Part shown: positions 33,736-45,885 of the stretch, in pieces | Numbering within the stretch: the stretch's first letter is position 1 | How the letters are laid out: each line of letters starts with the position of its first letter | Origin: Impatiens glandulifera | Taxonomy: Eukaryota; Streptophyta; Magnoliopsida; Ericales; Balsaminaceae | Assembly: GCF_907164915.1 (NCBI RefSeq) | Contig: NC_061863.1 | Span: 44,985,382-45,049,381, forward strand | DNA length: 64,000 bases | Reading direction: 5' to 3' | Position numbers and translations under genes: made by a program | The notes under the pieces: generated by a model | What the model saw: only the letters and a program-made list of their open reading frames with translations | Databases searched by the model: none | Told to the model about the DNA's origin: nothing

Positions 33736-34535
33736 AGATAAAGGGGGAACCAATAAGCTTCTTTGTTGAGAAAGATAATGAAAGATTGTTGTTGGTGACA
33801 AAAATTCCAGAAACCGAGATCAAACTAAGCTATTCTGATAACTCATTTTGGTACTTGGACACTAGCGTAAGTAACAACGTGTGTGTGACGAGAGGTTATT
33901 CAAAATACTCTAAAAGTTGGAATTCGGGTCCATTTCATTTTGCGATGCTTCAAAAGTAGTCGTCAAAGGTCAATGAACGATCTGGTATCAATAGAGAAAT
34001 GGGAAAATCAGAGAGATCATAAAATGTTTACTACATACCTAATCTCAAAAACAAGATACTGAGCATGGGACATTTGATGGAGAAAGGGTACTCGACTCTA
34101 ATGAAGGACCGAGAACTACAACTGAAGGATAAACTCGGGAGGTTCATTGCTTAGGTAGAAATGAAGAAAAATTGCATGTACAAACTTGAGCTAAAAATAA
34201 TTCAAGATAAATGCATGCAACTTGATCGGGAGGATGAGGTCATGAAGTGGCATTATCGGTCGGTCATCTTCACTCGGGATTGACCGAGCTGGTGCAAAAT
34301 GAGATGGTGTTTGGACTACAACTAAATGAACAAGAACTATAAGTGAATGATAAACTTGGGAGGCTCATTACTTAGGTAGAAATGAAGAAAAATTGCATGT
34401 ATAGATTCGAGCTAAAGATAGTCAATATAAATGCATGCAACTTGATCTGAAGGATGAGTCCATGAAGTGACATTATCAGTTCGATCATCTTCACTTCGGG
34501 AGTTGACCGAGCTGGTGGAAAAAGAAATGGTGCTA
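33736..34535 (+). pseudogene. Element D protease and pre-integrase region with internal duplication
   Basis: FWYLDTSVSNNVC (33848-33886) is a degraded copia protease active site; the Asp is kept but the following Gly is Ser. Downstream, a ~210-bp segment is present twice in tandem (about 34105-34310 and 34322-34532). Each copy carries TTAGGTAGAAATGAAGAAAA and ATAAATGCATGCAACTTGAT. The duplication covers the pre-integrase domain, which normally occurs once. Confidence 0.7.
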
Positions 34536-34539
34536 GGAC

Positions 34540-35320
34540 TGTCCTATATGAAATTCGAAAAAAGTTTTGTGAAGAATGTGTGATCGGGAAGCAATGGAGG
34601 ACTTTTTTCCAAGCAGTTTAGAATACCGAGCAAAAAAGCAACTCGGGCTTATCCATGCCGATTTGTGTGGGCAGATAACTCTAAAATCATTAAGTGGCAA
34701 GAGATACTTCATCTTATTAATTGATGATTTCTCGAGGAAAATGTGGGTTTGTTTTCTAAATGAGAAGTCAGAAGTGTTTGAAACCTTCAAAAGTTCAAAG
34801 TGATGGTGGAAAAAGAAACAAACAAAGTCATCAAAGTAGTCCAATCTGAAAGAGGAGGTGAGTTCACTTCTATTGAGTTCAACAAATACTACGAGAAACA
34901 TGGGATCAATTATTTCTTGGTTGCGTCATATTATCCGTAATAAAATGGTATAGAGGAACAAAAAAACGAACTATTCTCGATATGGTTCGATCTATGTTGA
35001 AAGGAAAGAATATGCTGAAAAGGTTTTGGGTAGAGGCGGTGTAGTGCGCAGTCTATATGCAAAATAGATGTCTACGTGCAAAGCTATGTGAGAAAATGCC
35101 TAAGGAGGTTTAGAGTGGTATGAAGCTAAGTGTCTTTCATATAAAGGTGTTCGGTAGCGTGGCCTATGGGCAACTACCAAGTCAGCACATGAAAAAATTG
35201 GAAGATCGGAGCAAGAAGTACATATTTATCAAGTATGATGAAAAATAGAAAACATATAAATTGTTTAATCATGTTAACAAGAAAGTGGTGGTGAGCCGAG
35301 ATGTTCACGTGGAGGAATCA
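34540..35320 (+). pseudogene. Element D integrase remnants
   Basis: GLIHADLCG (around 34650) holds the first catalytic Asp, and ILLIDDFSRKMWV follows. In another frame VVQSERGGEFTS stands where the family has Ser-Asp-(Arg/Asn)-Gly-Gly-Glu-Phe; the catalytic Asp is Glu here. The third motif region (about 34930-35000) is broken by stops. The C-terminal part is recognisable near 35140-35290. Confidence 0.75.
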
Positions 35321-35436
35321 ATGACATAGAATTGGAGTAACCCTATTGAGGAATAAATAAGCTCGGATGTTGTTATGCCTCCAATATCAACAACCACTAA
35401 GCTTTCAGAAGATGAATTTGAGCTCAACAGTCCAAA

Positions 35437-36377
35437 ATGAGAAGTCCGCAGAAGATATATGACACTACAAATGAATTTCACGTTGTATGTCTCATGACCG
35501 ACTTAAAAGATTTGAATTTTGAGAAAGTTGTACAAGACAAAAAATGGAGATCGGCCATGGATGAAGAAATTGGGGCAATTGAACGCAACAAAACCTGGGA
35601 GCTAACCGACCTTCTTGAAGGAGCTCGACCCATTGAAGTAAAATGGGTGTACAAAAAAGATGAATGATGAGGGAGGGGTTGAGCGTTATAAGGCTCGACT
35701 TACGGTGAAGGGTTATAGAAAAAAGAAGGGAGTTGACTATGATGAAGTATTTGCTCATGTTACGAGAATGTAGTCAATATGACTTCTAATCTCATTATCT
35801 ACTTAGAACCAATATCCAATTATACAGATGGATATGAAGTCGGTCTTTCTAAATGGAGTATTAAAGGAGGAGGTGTACATTGAGCAACCACACTCGGGTA
35901 AATGAAGAGAGGGGATGAGAAGAAGGTTATGAGATTAAGAAAAGCCCTATACGGGTTGAAGTAGGCTCCTCGTGTCTGGAATGAGAGGATTGACGAGTAT
36001 TTCAAAAAAAAAACGCGTACAAGCAATGTTCATATGAGCATGTCTTGTACATAAAGAAATCAGAAAATGATATGATGGTAGTCGCTCTTTATGTCGATGA
36101 CCTCATATTCATCGGAAGCAACGCAAAAGTGATTAAGGAGTTCAAGGAGGTAATGAAGAAAGAGTTCGAGATGACAGACTTAGGCCTAATGAAATATTTT
36201 CTTAGCCTAAAAGTGAAGCAGTCAAATGAAGGGATTTTTATATCCCAAGTTATGTATGCGCTTGAAATTTTAAAGAAGTTTAAAATTGTGGATTGTAACC
36301 CGGTTTTTACTCCAAAGAAACCAAGCACTAAACTCTCAAAGTTTGATGGAGGAGAACGAGCTGATGTTGGGAGATAG
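35437..36377 (+). pseudogene. Element D reverse transcriptase remnants
   Basis: KKWRSAMDEEIGAIERNKTWEL and KWVYKK (35540-35660) mark the RT start. YGLK-type sequence follows near 35945. The catalytic box ALYVDDLIFIGSN (36085-36125) and MTDLGLMKYFLSLKV (36170-36215) follow. Stops and frameshifts lie between 35668 and 36045. Confidence 0.85.
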
Positions 36378-37030
36378 CTTAATCGGAAGTCTAATTATCT
36401 TACAAACATGAGACCTGACCTAATGTTGAGTGTTGGGATAGCAAGAAGATTCATGGAGGATCCAAGTTGTACACATTTGAAGGCTTTGAAGAGAATTATA
36501 AGATATGTTTGAGGAACTCTTTGACTTGGTCTTTTCTATTCAAAATTAGATGACTATCGATTAGTGGGTTACTCGGATAGTGATTGGTGTGGTGATGTTG
36601 ATGACCAGAAAAGTACTTTGGGTTATGTATTCCTACTCGGGAATACGGCTTTTACTTGGCTGTCAAAAAAGTAATTTATTGTAACTCTATCGAATTGCGA
36701 GGTCGAGTATGTGGCGACCTTTTGGAGCGTGTGTCATGCAGTCTAGCTTTCAAATTTACTAGGGCATCTAGGAGTGATCTGAGATGAATGAATTGTGATC
36801 CGAGTTGATAACAAGTTGGCGATCGAGTTGATAAAGAACTTGGTTAATCACGGAAGGAGCAAGTACATCGACGTCTGATTTCATTTCATCTAAGAACAAG
36901 TCAAAAAGAAAAGGTCGAGTTGGAGCTTGATAAAAATCGAGCTCAAGTCGCAGACGTATTCACCAAGTCACTGCCGACCACACTGGTGGAGAATTGCCGA
37001 CCTCACTGGTGGAGAATTGTAAAAGGCTGA
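36378..37030 (+). pseudogene. Element D RNase H remnants
   Basis: LVGYSDSDWCGDVDD (about 36565-36605) is the copia RNase H start. A degenerate SNCEVEYVA stands for SEAEY, and ADVFTKSL-like text lies near 36945-36975. A short direct duplication, CACTGGTGGAGAATTG, occurs at 36979-36994 and 37003-37018. Confidence 0.75.
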
Positions 37031-37060
37031 TTGGAATTAAAAGCTGGCTGAGTTGTAAAA

Positions 37061-39260
37061 GGCATTGTTTGGTAATACAGTATTGGTATTGGAGCACCCC
37101 AACCAAAAGTTGTACCAAAGAACATAAAAATGGATTTGGAGTTTGATCTTTAAGTTTTTATTTTTTCAATATTAACCATTAATATTAAACAGCAATTTTT
37201 AAAACTCTCCGATATATTTAATATATTTTGTTTAAGAAGAAGGTCAAGCAAACCTTAACATTGAATGTTTTTTTTCCTCTTTCACCTTGATATTTAAGTG
37301 GCTTGTGAGTCAAATTGCTCTATGAAAGCTAGCCTGTTCTAACATTTGAAATTATCGATATTCTTTATATAATTGTATGATTCTTATTTAAAGATTTTTT
37401 TTGTTGATGATTTGTATGATATAATATAGTCAAGCAGCTCTATCGAATCGACTTCTTCGTTCTTCCATAAAAGCGAAGCAAAATAGATGGCGCTTTCTAT
37501 GGTTATTAGAGAATTTTCTCTGTTGGTTGAATTTAAATTCGGAAACCTTAGAGACCTAGCTTTCTATTGATGTATTTAAAATATATATTCCAAGCTCAAC
37601 GGTAGTTTTTGGCTTAAGTTCTATTAAATAATTTTATATATATAAATAATTCTATTTAAATTAATTATTTTATAATATATAATTATATATTAAATTTTAT
37701 AAAATATTTACACTCACACTCTAATTAAAATTTCCCAAAATTTTTTATATATCCTCTTTACATATTTATTTTTTTATATACTTAGATTGGTCATTATTTT
37801 AATTATTTTATTTATTTATTTGTCTAATGAAAAATTACTGAAAAGAAGAAAAGCAAAATTATCCTTTTTTATGGTGTGACGTAAGTTATCTAAAGCCACG
37901 TCAATAACTCGTATTCTCTCGTTTCAAAATAATAATGAGTTAAATTTGATTTTCTCTTTAATATTACAACGAATTTAACAAATAAAAGATGTTTAGAGTT
38001 AATTTACAAACATCAAATTCGGAAGATTTATACAAATATAATTTAGTCTCATCCAAAATCGTTTAAGTTATTGTTTAGAATATTCTTAATATTTTTGTTA
38101 GACATGAGATGTGACTTAGTAAGATTAAAGCTAATTTATTTTCTAAAAACATTTAACATCATTAAAAAAACACAAATTATACAATATATTAAAAGGGAAT
38201 TAAATTATAAGAACAATCAAAGTAAAAATCCCAAGAAAATAATAATAACAATCAAATGTAACATAGACAAAGGTATCATGAAGTATGAAATAATGAGAAG
38301 ATGGTTAATCATGAATAATCTTATCAAATATGGCCTAAGTGTGGATATTAATTTAAATAACACTCTTTGTTTAAATAACTTTTATTTCAATAATTATTAT
38401 TTTTTGGATGACATCTTATTTAATTAATTATATATTTGTCGCTCATCCATGTGAAGCGTGTTTGTTGGATGAAAGATTTGACACACAATTAAGAAATTGT
38501 ACGCCCATTGTCAAATGCGGATCAAAATTTGTAAACTGGGATTTAAATCTTTTATATAATTATTTTAATGGGTTTGTTTTTATATAATTATTTTAATGGG
38601 TTTGTTTGGTGAATAGGAGTGTATATGTATCGTTGAAGCGACAACAATGTATTCAACTACAATTGTTAGTTTTACTACTCGTGCGATGAATGTTGCAAAA
38701 AAATAATGCTCAAGAGCGAGATTTTTCTTTGCAACTAATCTGCCTTAAAAAAATCTGACCCCAATATATTAAATGTTTATATTTTGTCTATTCAATGAAT
38801 AAATAACTATATTGATATGTATAATCATATTTATTTTATTTTCTCATCTATTTTTTAATGTTTTGATTAGGTTCTTAAAACTACAAATAAATTGGAGATG
38901 TCGGCCAATAAAGACTTAGTAGGATGAAGACAGAAAATTTAGTTTATTTTCTAATTTTGTGCAAGTTTTTTTAGTTGATATACATTGTCACCTTTTTTTA
39001 GTTGATATAATGTAACCACTCAAAACAAAACACACAATGATGTCAAAAAGAAGAAACATAATGAGTAGAGTAAAAGCACTAACCAAAAAAGTCTTATTTG
39101 GATATTGACATCACAATCACAATGCAATAATGTATGTAATGTTAAAGCAGCAGCACTATTAAAGGATCCTGAAAGTGGGGTTGTATGCAGTTGGATTGGT
39201 TTCCCAAATGAGTCAAAAGTGGAATAAATACAAAAAGAAAGCAAAGCAGTCATCAGAATG
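37061..39260. other. Intergenic DNA, no gene supported
   Basis: Mostly AT-rich. A 27-codon ATG-led frame at 37487 (MALSMVIREF) has no support beyond its start. A 118-codon Asn/Ile/Lys-rich frame at 38071-38427 has no recognised motif and a composition expected by chance in AT-rich DNA. A 26-bp phrase, TTATATAATTATTTTAATGG, is repeated at about 38553 and 38580. The 3' untranslated part of the KH gene probably extends from 39400 leftward to around 39250. Confidence 0.5.
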
Positions 39261-39400
39261 AACTTTTACTAATACATCAACAACCAATATTGTAATATTT
39301 GAAGTACATAAAAGAAGAAGAAGAAGGTTATAACAGATTATCTCCGAATGACCTACCGTACTACTACTCTTACTACAACAATTAAACACACACTTCAACA

Positions 39401-42400
39401 TCACAGCCTGTAACTGCTATACCCACCAAGACTTGAAGATCCTAGCCCTAGCCCACCTATATTTGAAGACCCTAGCCCTAGCCCCCCAAGACTTGAAGAA
39501 GAAGATGAAGAAGGTACATACCCACCACCATAGGATTGTTGATGTTGTTGTTGTTGTTGTTGTGATAATGGCGGTGGCATTGAAGTCGAGGATGGCGGTG
39601 GATACGCTGTACTCAGCTGTGTGTAAGATGACCTATACCCTGTACTATCCATATTGCTATACCCGCTACTCTTTGGCTCTTTATGCCCCCCTATAAATTC
39701 CTGAAAATATATATAAAATCGCAAATATATTGGGGTTATCCACCATTATTACTCTTTCAAGACCAAGGGCCTTTTTCGGTTTATAGGGTTATTGAAATGT
39801 GGAGGATTATTTGGGTAAAAAGACAGCAGAAAACAAATAATTAAAAAATGAAACATAGGGATGATGATGCATGATTGATTGGTTGGTTATTTGAGATCAA
39901 TCCCAAACCTAACAAAATACCAAACAAGATTTTCAAAATAAAAGTAAACTACATCAAAACAAGCTCAGGGAGAAAAATGTACCTGAATAAGTTGCTGGGC
40001 AGCCTGAACTTGTGTCGTCGACCCCTTCACCTCCACTGTGATCTCGTCTGGCAAACCTCTGCTTTCTTGCACAGTAAGAATGGCACCACTGCTACGCCGA
40101 ATATATGCGATATTTGCTCCTTGTATGCCAATAATATCCTCCGCATAAGCTAGAGGTATTTGCATTGTCTGTGTTACCTGATCAAATATAAGCCAGTAAA
40201 TATTCCTTTTCTTTAGATCAAGGTTTTTCTCTTTGGAGCAAGCTAGCACAATTCTTGATTGAAATAGGATTTGTGACGAAACATCTGTAGAAATAGGACA
40301 TTCTGTACCTGGCTTATGATGGGGCCACCAGCACGACCGGGTCCTGTAGAGCGTAACCCTGAAAGTCCAAGATCCATGCTATAACGTGAAGCTACAGATG
40401 TAGGTAAAGTGTGTGATTCAAAAGGATCACGGTCAAGATATAAAGAATCCCTCTTTATTGGAAGGGAAGAATACTCAATGCCAAGCCTAGTTTGTGGAGC
40501 AGGTTGCAATGAAATTTTGTCCTGCCAGTTCTCAGATGGCTGTTCTTGGGGTGCAGTGTTAGTATGCTGCATAAACAAATAATAGATAAGCCTTTCATGG
40601 AGTACAATAACCAGATAAATAATATAGGAATGTTGTAAACATTAAGCAAGTCCTACATTTTCTAAAGCCAAAATTCCAAACAAGGATATGAAAATATGCA
40701 AAACAGAAATTGATGTTTAGTTACATTTAAAATGAGTTAGAATTTTTTTATATATATAAAGACTTCAAGTGTTCAAATAAGGATAAAAGTAACAGAAACT
40801 AAAAATGGGATGTATGTTTACTGTCAATAATGACTCAATTTTAACGTTTGTTAGATCATTTTGTTTTGTTTTTTCCTTCCCTTTTGTAACGTTTGAACGC
40901 ATCTTGCGCTCTTTGTAATAAAAATTTACCTTTATCAAATAAAAAATAATGACTCAATTTTAAATTTTGTCAAATTTCCACTCTGTTTTAAACAAGGTCT
41001 AATTTGAACATTTTGTCCAACTTCAAATCTAAATATGAATTTTCAGTCATATTCTAATCAACATGAAATAGCCAGTACTTACACTTATTTGAAAGAGAGG
41101 AATGACACTAGGGTCCACTAAGAACTTCCTGAGGTGACCAATCACAGCTTCTAGGGCCTTAAGGACCTTCACTTGTTCTCCTTGCAACTCAACAATTCGC
41201 TCCTCTGAGGTGACATAATTCAACACCTCATCTGGGGAAAATATAAAAACAGCTCTAAGGTATAGATATCTATTTACAAGTAAAACTAATAGGAATCAAT
41301 TTTAATGCCTCGTCTAGACCTCCAGATTATAATAACTCAAGAACTTAATAATAATAGAGAAGAATCGTGTATAATTAAATAATTTGGAACTTTTTGCATC
41401 ATGCAAAGCCAATTTTTATTCACAAGTATGAAATTTTGATATTAGACTCATCTGATTCATTGACCTAGTCCAATAAGGTTAAGTGTTTGGGTGCATCTTG
41501 AACTTTTATAAGCAATTAGCATGAACCTAGTAGTCTTGTAGTTTCAAGGTTAAGTGCATCTGGAGCTTTTATAAGTAATTAACATGAACTTATTTTAGGT
41601 ACATGGAATGGTATTAAAGCAATTAACAACTTTCATGTGAAGAGAAAATTAACATATCCATCCTTGCCATAAAATGACACCGGTCTCTACTAGGAACCTT
41701 CCAAAAACACTAATATTGGATCATATAGATACATTGATTGTGATTTCTTCTCTTTTTCTTATTACAAGAAATAAAGTAAAAAAAGTTCTGAAAAATGAAC
41801 ATGCAGTGAACAGCTTCCAGAATCAATCATCAGCAGATGTGTATCGAATGCAAAATATTGTGTAAAGGAAAAGAAATGCAAATCAGATAATTAGCTAAAA
41901 TCAATCTGATGAGGTCAAACAAACACTGATAATGAATCTCAAGAGAATCATATTTGGGATTTTCGAAAACAAATGAAAGTTTACCATTTGAAAGTACACG
42001 AACAGAGGCACCACTTTTTTCTTGAATAGCCTTGATTACAGCACCTTGCTTCCCTATTAAATTTATGGCCTGGGTAGATGGCACCAACAGCCGGATAGAA
42101 GTAAATGCACTTCCAGCAGTACCAGATACATTATTATCAACCCCAACCTCAAGAAATCCATTAACACGTTTAAACACTCTCAGAGCAGCATCCATTGCTG
42201 GGGATAAGAGTGCATCTGGTTCCTCAAGAGCATGTATCAGTACCTATAGAATAGGATCAATAAATTAAAAACTCAAAAACCAATGGTAACAAGAATATAA
42301 TGCATAGTGCACTGTAAAGAGAACAGGTGTTTGACAAGTTCTGACATCCTAATCGTGGGTGCACAATGAGCAAGAAAAGGAAGATTCAAGATGTGTATGA

Positions 42401-43523
42401 TACTTCTCAACTCAAGGGTTGGAGATAGTAATTTATTTCAGACAGCAGCAACTTGATAATTCATATATATCTTGAAGTCCACTAAGCTGCATAAATGATC
42501 TTTATGGCAATCTAGATTGAAAAGAGATTCAACAAGTAAAAATAGACCCAAGTCAAGGAAATTCTAGGTTACAAAAAGCAGCAAAAAAAACTAGAATGCA
42601 ATGTAGGTTCCCACATATCACCTAATATCTTTTTCAATATTAGAATGGCAACACTAAAGATATCCCCAACTAGAACTTATGCTCTTGTTGCAACTCCAGC
42701 ATAAGGTTATTGAGGCTAGAAAAATGAAAAGGGATCATAAAAAATAAAACTAGATATTAGACTTCTTGACATAAAATGATTCATTTAAGGAAAAGCCATA
42801 GGATCAAAAATATATGCAGGAGCTAGAGCTAGAGCAATGTTAGGACTTGGCATCGCTGACTAAGAAAACAACTGAGCAACATTAGTGATTTGAGCCAAAG
42901 GGGGATGTTTTTTGAAATGCTTAAAGACAATACATTTACAGCTTCATCATAAAATAGCATAATTAAATCTCATGGCTCACCAATACAAAGTACCTTTATT
43001 TCTAATTAACAAACAAAATATTCCATAAGAAAATAAGAAGAAGCTAGAACAAACATCACAAAACCGGATCTTAATGGTACCGAACTAGTCAACTGAGTAC
43101 ATAATATTAATCACCGTATTCAATAGGTAGGCATCAAGATTCCAGATCACTTACAATGCGGTCAGGACAACTGTTAGGACCGTCGAGAACTCTAACACGA
43201 GCACGTGTCTCCTCACACATTTTCTTGATGAGTTCCCCCTTGCGGCCAATAATCATCCCAGCCTTGAGTACCGGCACAATAAGTCGAAATACACAGTGCC
43301 CAGGCCATCCAGGCCACTTGGCTACCGGAGCTGGAGCTTGGACTGGAGCTTCCAGTGAAGTGTTTCCTGTTGGCACGTCATTCTCGGAATTGGAATTGGA
43401 ATCGGAATTGGACGCAGAAGTAATCGAATCTGTCGTGACTTGTGCAGCGATGGCGACGTCTGATGGTTGCTGTAGTGATCCATTCTCCTCTGATGGCATA
43501 GTTGCGACATCTGGAGAAGACAT
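39401..43523 (-). CDS. Triple KH-domain RNA-binding protein, PEPPER/FLK-like (509 aa, six exons)
   Basis: Exons on the minus strand: 43523-43155, 42243-41985, 41231-41083, 40566-40309, 40177-39983, 39700-39401. All introns are GT..AG and the joined frame is open, giving 509 residues plus a TGA stop. The start is the first ATG of the frame ([10 protein letters not shown]). KH1 (about residues 77-145) has GRKG at 93-96. KH2 (about 170-235) has GKQG at 187-190. KH3 (about 346-410) has GIQG at 362-365. KWPGWPG before KH1 and the exon layout match the plant group that includes PEPPER and FLK, nuclear RNA-binding regulators of gynoecium development and flowering time. The tail is rich in Ser, Gly, Gln and Tyr with a GLGLGSS repeat, a low-complexity region common in this family. 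It probably binds RNA through three KH folds. Which Arabidopsis gene is the orthologue cannot be settled here. Confidence 0.93.
40826..40963 (-). mobile_element. 5'-truncated LINE tail in KH gene intron 3, 19-bp target duplication
   Basis: A 100-bp insert (40845-40944) is flanked by the identical 19-mer AATAATGACTCAATTTTAA at 40826-40844 and 40945-40963. On the plus strand it ends CTTTGTAATAAAAATTTACC then TTTATCAAATAAAAA, the look of a plant LINE 3' end with an A-rich tail. The LINE is thus in plus orientation, antisense to the KH gene, although listed by the host gene strand. Confidence 0.75.
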
Positions 43524-43618
43524 GATCAAGCGATATGAGTTAGGGCACAAAAGGGCAAATCGCAAAATGAACGAGACAGACAGATAGATCGAAGGATGAT
43601 GAATGTGATTGTATTCTT

Positions 43619-43668
43619 TTAGGGTTTGTTTTCATTGTAAAAGTGAAAAAATCTCAATATTTAAATAA
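43619..43668 (-). promoter_or_regulatory. KH gene core promoter: TATA-like motif and telo-box
   Basis: On the minus strand TATTTAAATA (43668-43659) lies about 135 bases upstream of the ATG. A telo-box AAACCCTAA (43627-43619) follows 31 bases downstream of it. Telo-boxes near the transcription start are common in plant genes for RNA-handling and translation proteins. Transcription probably starts close to the telo-box, leaving a ~100-base leader with a CTGTCTGTCTCG stretch. Confidence 0.5.
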
Positions 43669-43679
43669 CTTTACATATT

Positions 43680-44940
43680 ACAAACTATTAATCAAAATTA
43701 ATAATTTACTTATTTTATTATTTGAAAAAATAAGAATTAATTTAATTTAAATATATATTTATATTTATAATAACTAGCACGTAATATTATACATTTGTAC
43801 AAGTAATAATATAAAAATCAAAAAAAAAAAATTTATAATCTCACATATAAATTTAAATTAACCACATTTTTCGATAATCTGAAAGCAACATTATATATAT
43901 TTATATTGCCTTAAAAATGAAATAATTGTACTAATTTTTTTAATTTAAGAATATCTATCTTAAAATATATATTTTACAATATAATTATAATTTTTACCGG
44001 TTTAATAAAGTTAATGTACTTTTTAATTCATATAAAAAAAATATTTTGAATGTACAATTTTTTCACAACTTTCTATTTTTACTTTCTAATTTAATTTTTG
44101 TTTTTTTAATTAAGAGGAACATTCCATTTAGAACGTGTTATAAAAATATAATTTAATATACAAAATTAATCAATAATTCTTAAAATTGTATTATTTTACT
44201 TGACACAAATTATTACTAGACTATTTTATTATAATTTAATAAAAAATTATTATCTGTTATAATATTTTATTATATTGTCATTTTTGTTTTTCTGTAACAC
44301 ATCCAAATTAATTTCATTATTAGTCCATCAAAGAGAAATATCCTTTATCATTTTTCTGGACATTCTTCCATTTTTTTCTAGACATTATATTTAATTACAC
44401 AAGACTTGTTAATTGCAAATTTCATAGCACTTTTATGAATTAAACCTATAAAGTTAAAATTGTCATTTTAAAGAATTTAAGATATTCAGTAAATATTTTA
44501 CTTTTTTTTAAAACAATTCATAATGTTTGATTGTGTTATTTTGTACAAGAATATATATTTTTATTAAAAAAAATTTAAAATCATTAGTATAAATTTTATT
44601 TTATTTTAAATAAAATATATTTTAGTATTTTAATTAATTAATGCAATTAATTTATAGGGAAGGGGATAAAATGATATTTGATTAAAGTTAGATTTTTTTT
44701 TTTTAAATAAACACCTAAAAAGCTATAATGGTCTCTTAAACAATACAATTTAAAATTGAGCTGTCAAGTTGAATGTTTCAAAAGATTAACATCATTTAAA
44801 TTTCAAAGAACATAACTTTTAACCATTAGGTACTAATTAGTCAAAGGATGAATTATCATTATAATTTTCATCATGGGTACCTTCAAATTTGTGAGATGAA
44901 AAATTTATTCATATAGCAATTGGGAATCAATATGAAATAG
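43680..44940. other. AT-rich intergenic DNA, no gene seen
   Basis: Upstream of the KH gene promoter. AT-rich, with homopolymer runs and no coding signal on either strand. Confidence 0.6.
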
Positions 44941-44948
44941 AACCAACA

Positions 44949-45885
44949 GAAAACAACTGCACCTATATATAAGTCATAGAAAATTGGAAGAAGATCTTCC
45001 CTTTCCCTTTCCCTTTAGGAACTAGTTGACATCTCTTGCCCAAACTCAACTGCTCCAACTCTCCATCTGTGATCATGAAAATACTACTTAATCAATAATC
45101 ACCAAGAATGGTATCATACTAATTGGTAACTACAAGCACCCAATGGCCAATACAAGTTCAAAATCATCGGGTTTTAAATAGAAAAGACATGAAAGATCGA
45201 TCTGAGTCTAAAGGGTACAAAGAAAGGGCTACCATAGTATGAGATCATGTAATAAGAACTGCAATCATCATGTTTTCTAAATAAATTCTCAAAAAGTATT
45301 CAATGGTTCAACAATTGTAACATTCTAAGTAGCAAAACCATTTTTTTCCCTCTTCAACTTATAAAGATTCTTGATTTCTGATACTCTCAATCAGAGTTTC
45401 AAAATGAACAATGATATGGAATAACCATCTACTTTCAATTGCACACATAGATTATACAACCTCTTTACTTCACTTTACAATTTGTTTAGTACCAATCCAG
45501 ATGCAGAATCAATCAAACCCTAGTTTCCAAAATCATCCAATCAAAACAGTATCTACAAAGTATCAAATCTCATTATAAAGAAACAATCAACCATATAAAA
45601 TAGACATCTAAGCAAAGAATCAGATAATCCAACTAATCGAATGCAAAATAAAACTTAAGGAAACGGGTTTTATAAGAGAATCAAGTATAAAGCCTAAGCA
45701 GCCATCATCGCAAATCAAGACAATAGAATTGGACTGATTGACTGCTGAGTGGAGATCCGACAGAGGGCAATCTTCAGAGGCAACGAACGGAGGCCTGCTT
45801 TTGAGCCTTTGAGAAGATCAAGTAATTGTTTTTGCAAAATTAATCTCTCTAGGGTTATTATAAAGGATAGAAGAAGTCCTTTATA
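44949..45885 (-). other. Possible small minus-strand transcript unit, unidentified
   Basis: On the minus strand, TATAAAGG near 45887-45880 and AACCCTAG near 45858-45851 look like a TATA box and telo-box followed by a CT-rich leader. A downstream piece after a splice-acceptor-like GATCACAG (about 45065) opens a short frame, GELEQLSLGKRCQLVP then PKGKGKGK, ending at TAG near 44960. The only ATG in the leader region (ATGATGGCTGCTTAG, near 45707) meets a stop at once. The stretch is less AT-rich than its surroundings. It could be a decayed or partial gene, or a non-coding transcript; the product is not recognised. Confidence 0.3.

Larger units (their letters stand above)
33040..37060 (+). mobile_element. 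Element D: eroded Ty1/copia retrotransposon, LTRs not found
   Basis: Plus-strand copia order is readable through many stops and shifts: gag core (33050-33330), RG-rich gag tail and zinc knuckle (33420-33735), protease (33820-33900), integrase (34500-35110), reverse transcriptase (35440-36350), RNase H (36540-36985). No matching long direct repeats were seen at the ends, so the LTRs may be lost or too diverged. It is much more decayed than element C and differs in gag tail and sequence. Confidence 0.85.

Noticed and set aside
38071..38427. 118-codon ORF rich in Asn, Ile and Lys
   Set aside because: No recognisable motif, no intron or promoter signal and composition typical of AT-rich random DNA.
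43134..43565. Longer KH protein starting 14 codons earlier
   Set aside because: The earlier codon at 43565 is TTG, not ATG; the first ATG is at 43523.
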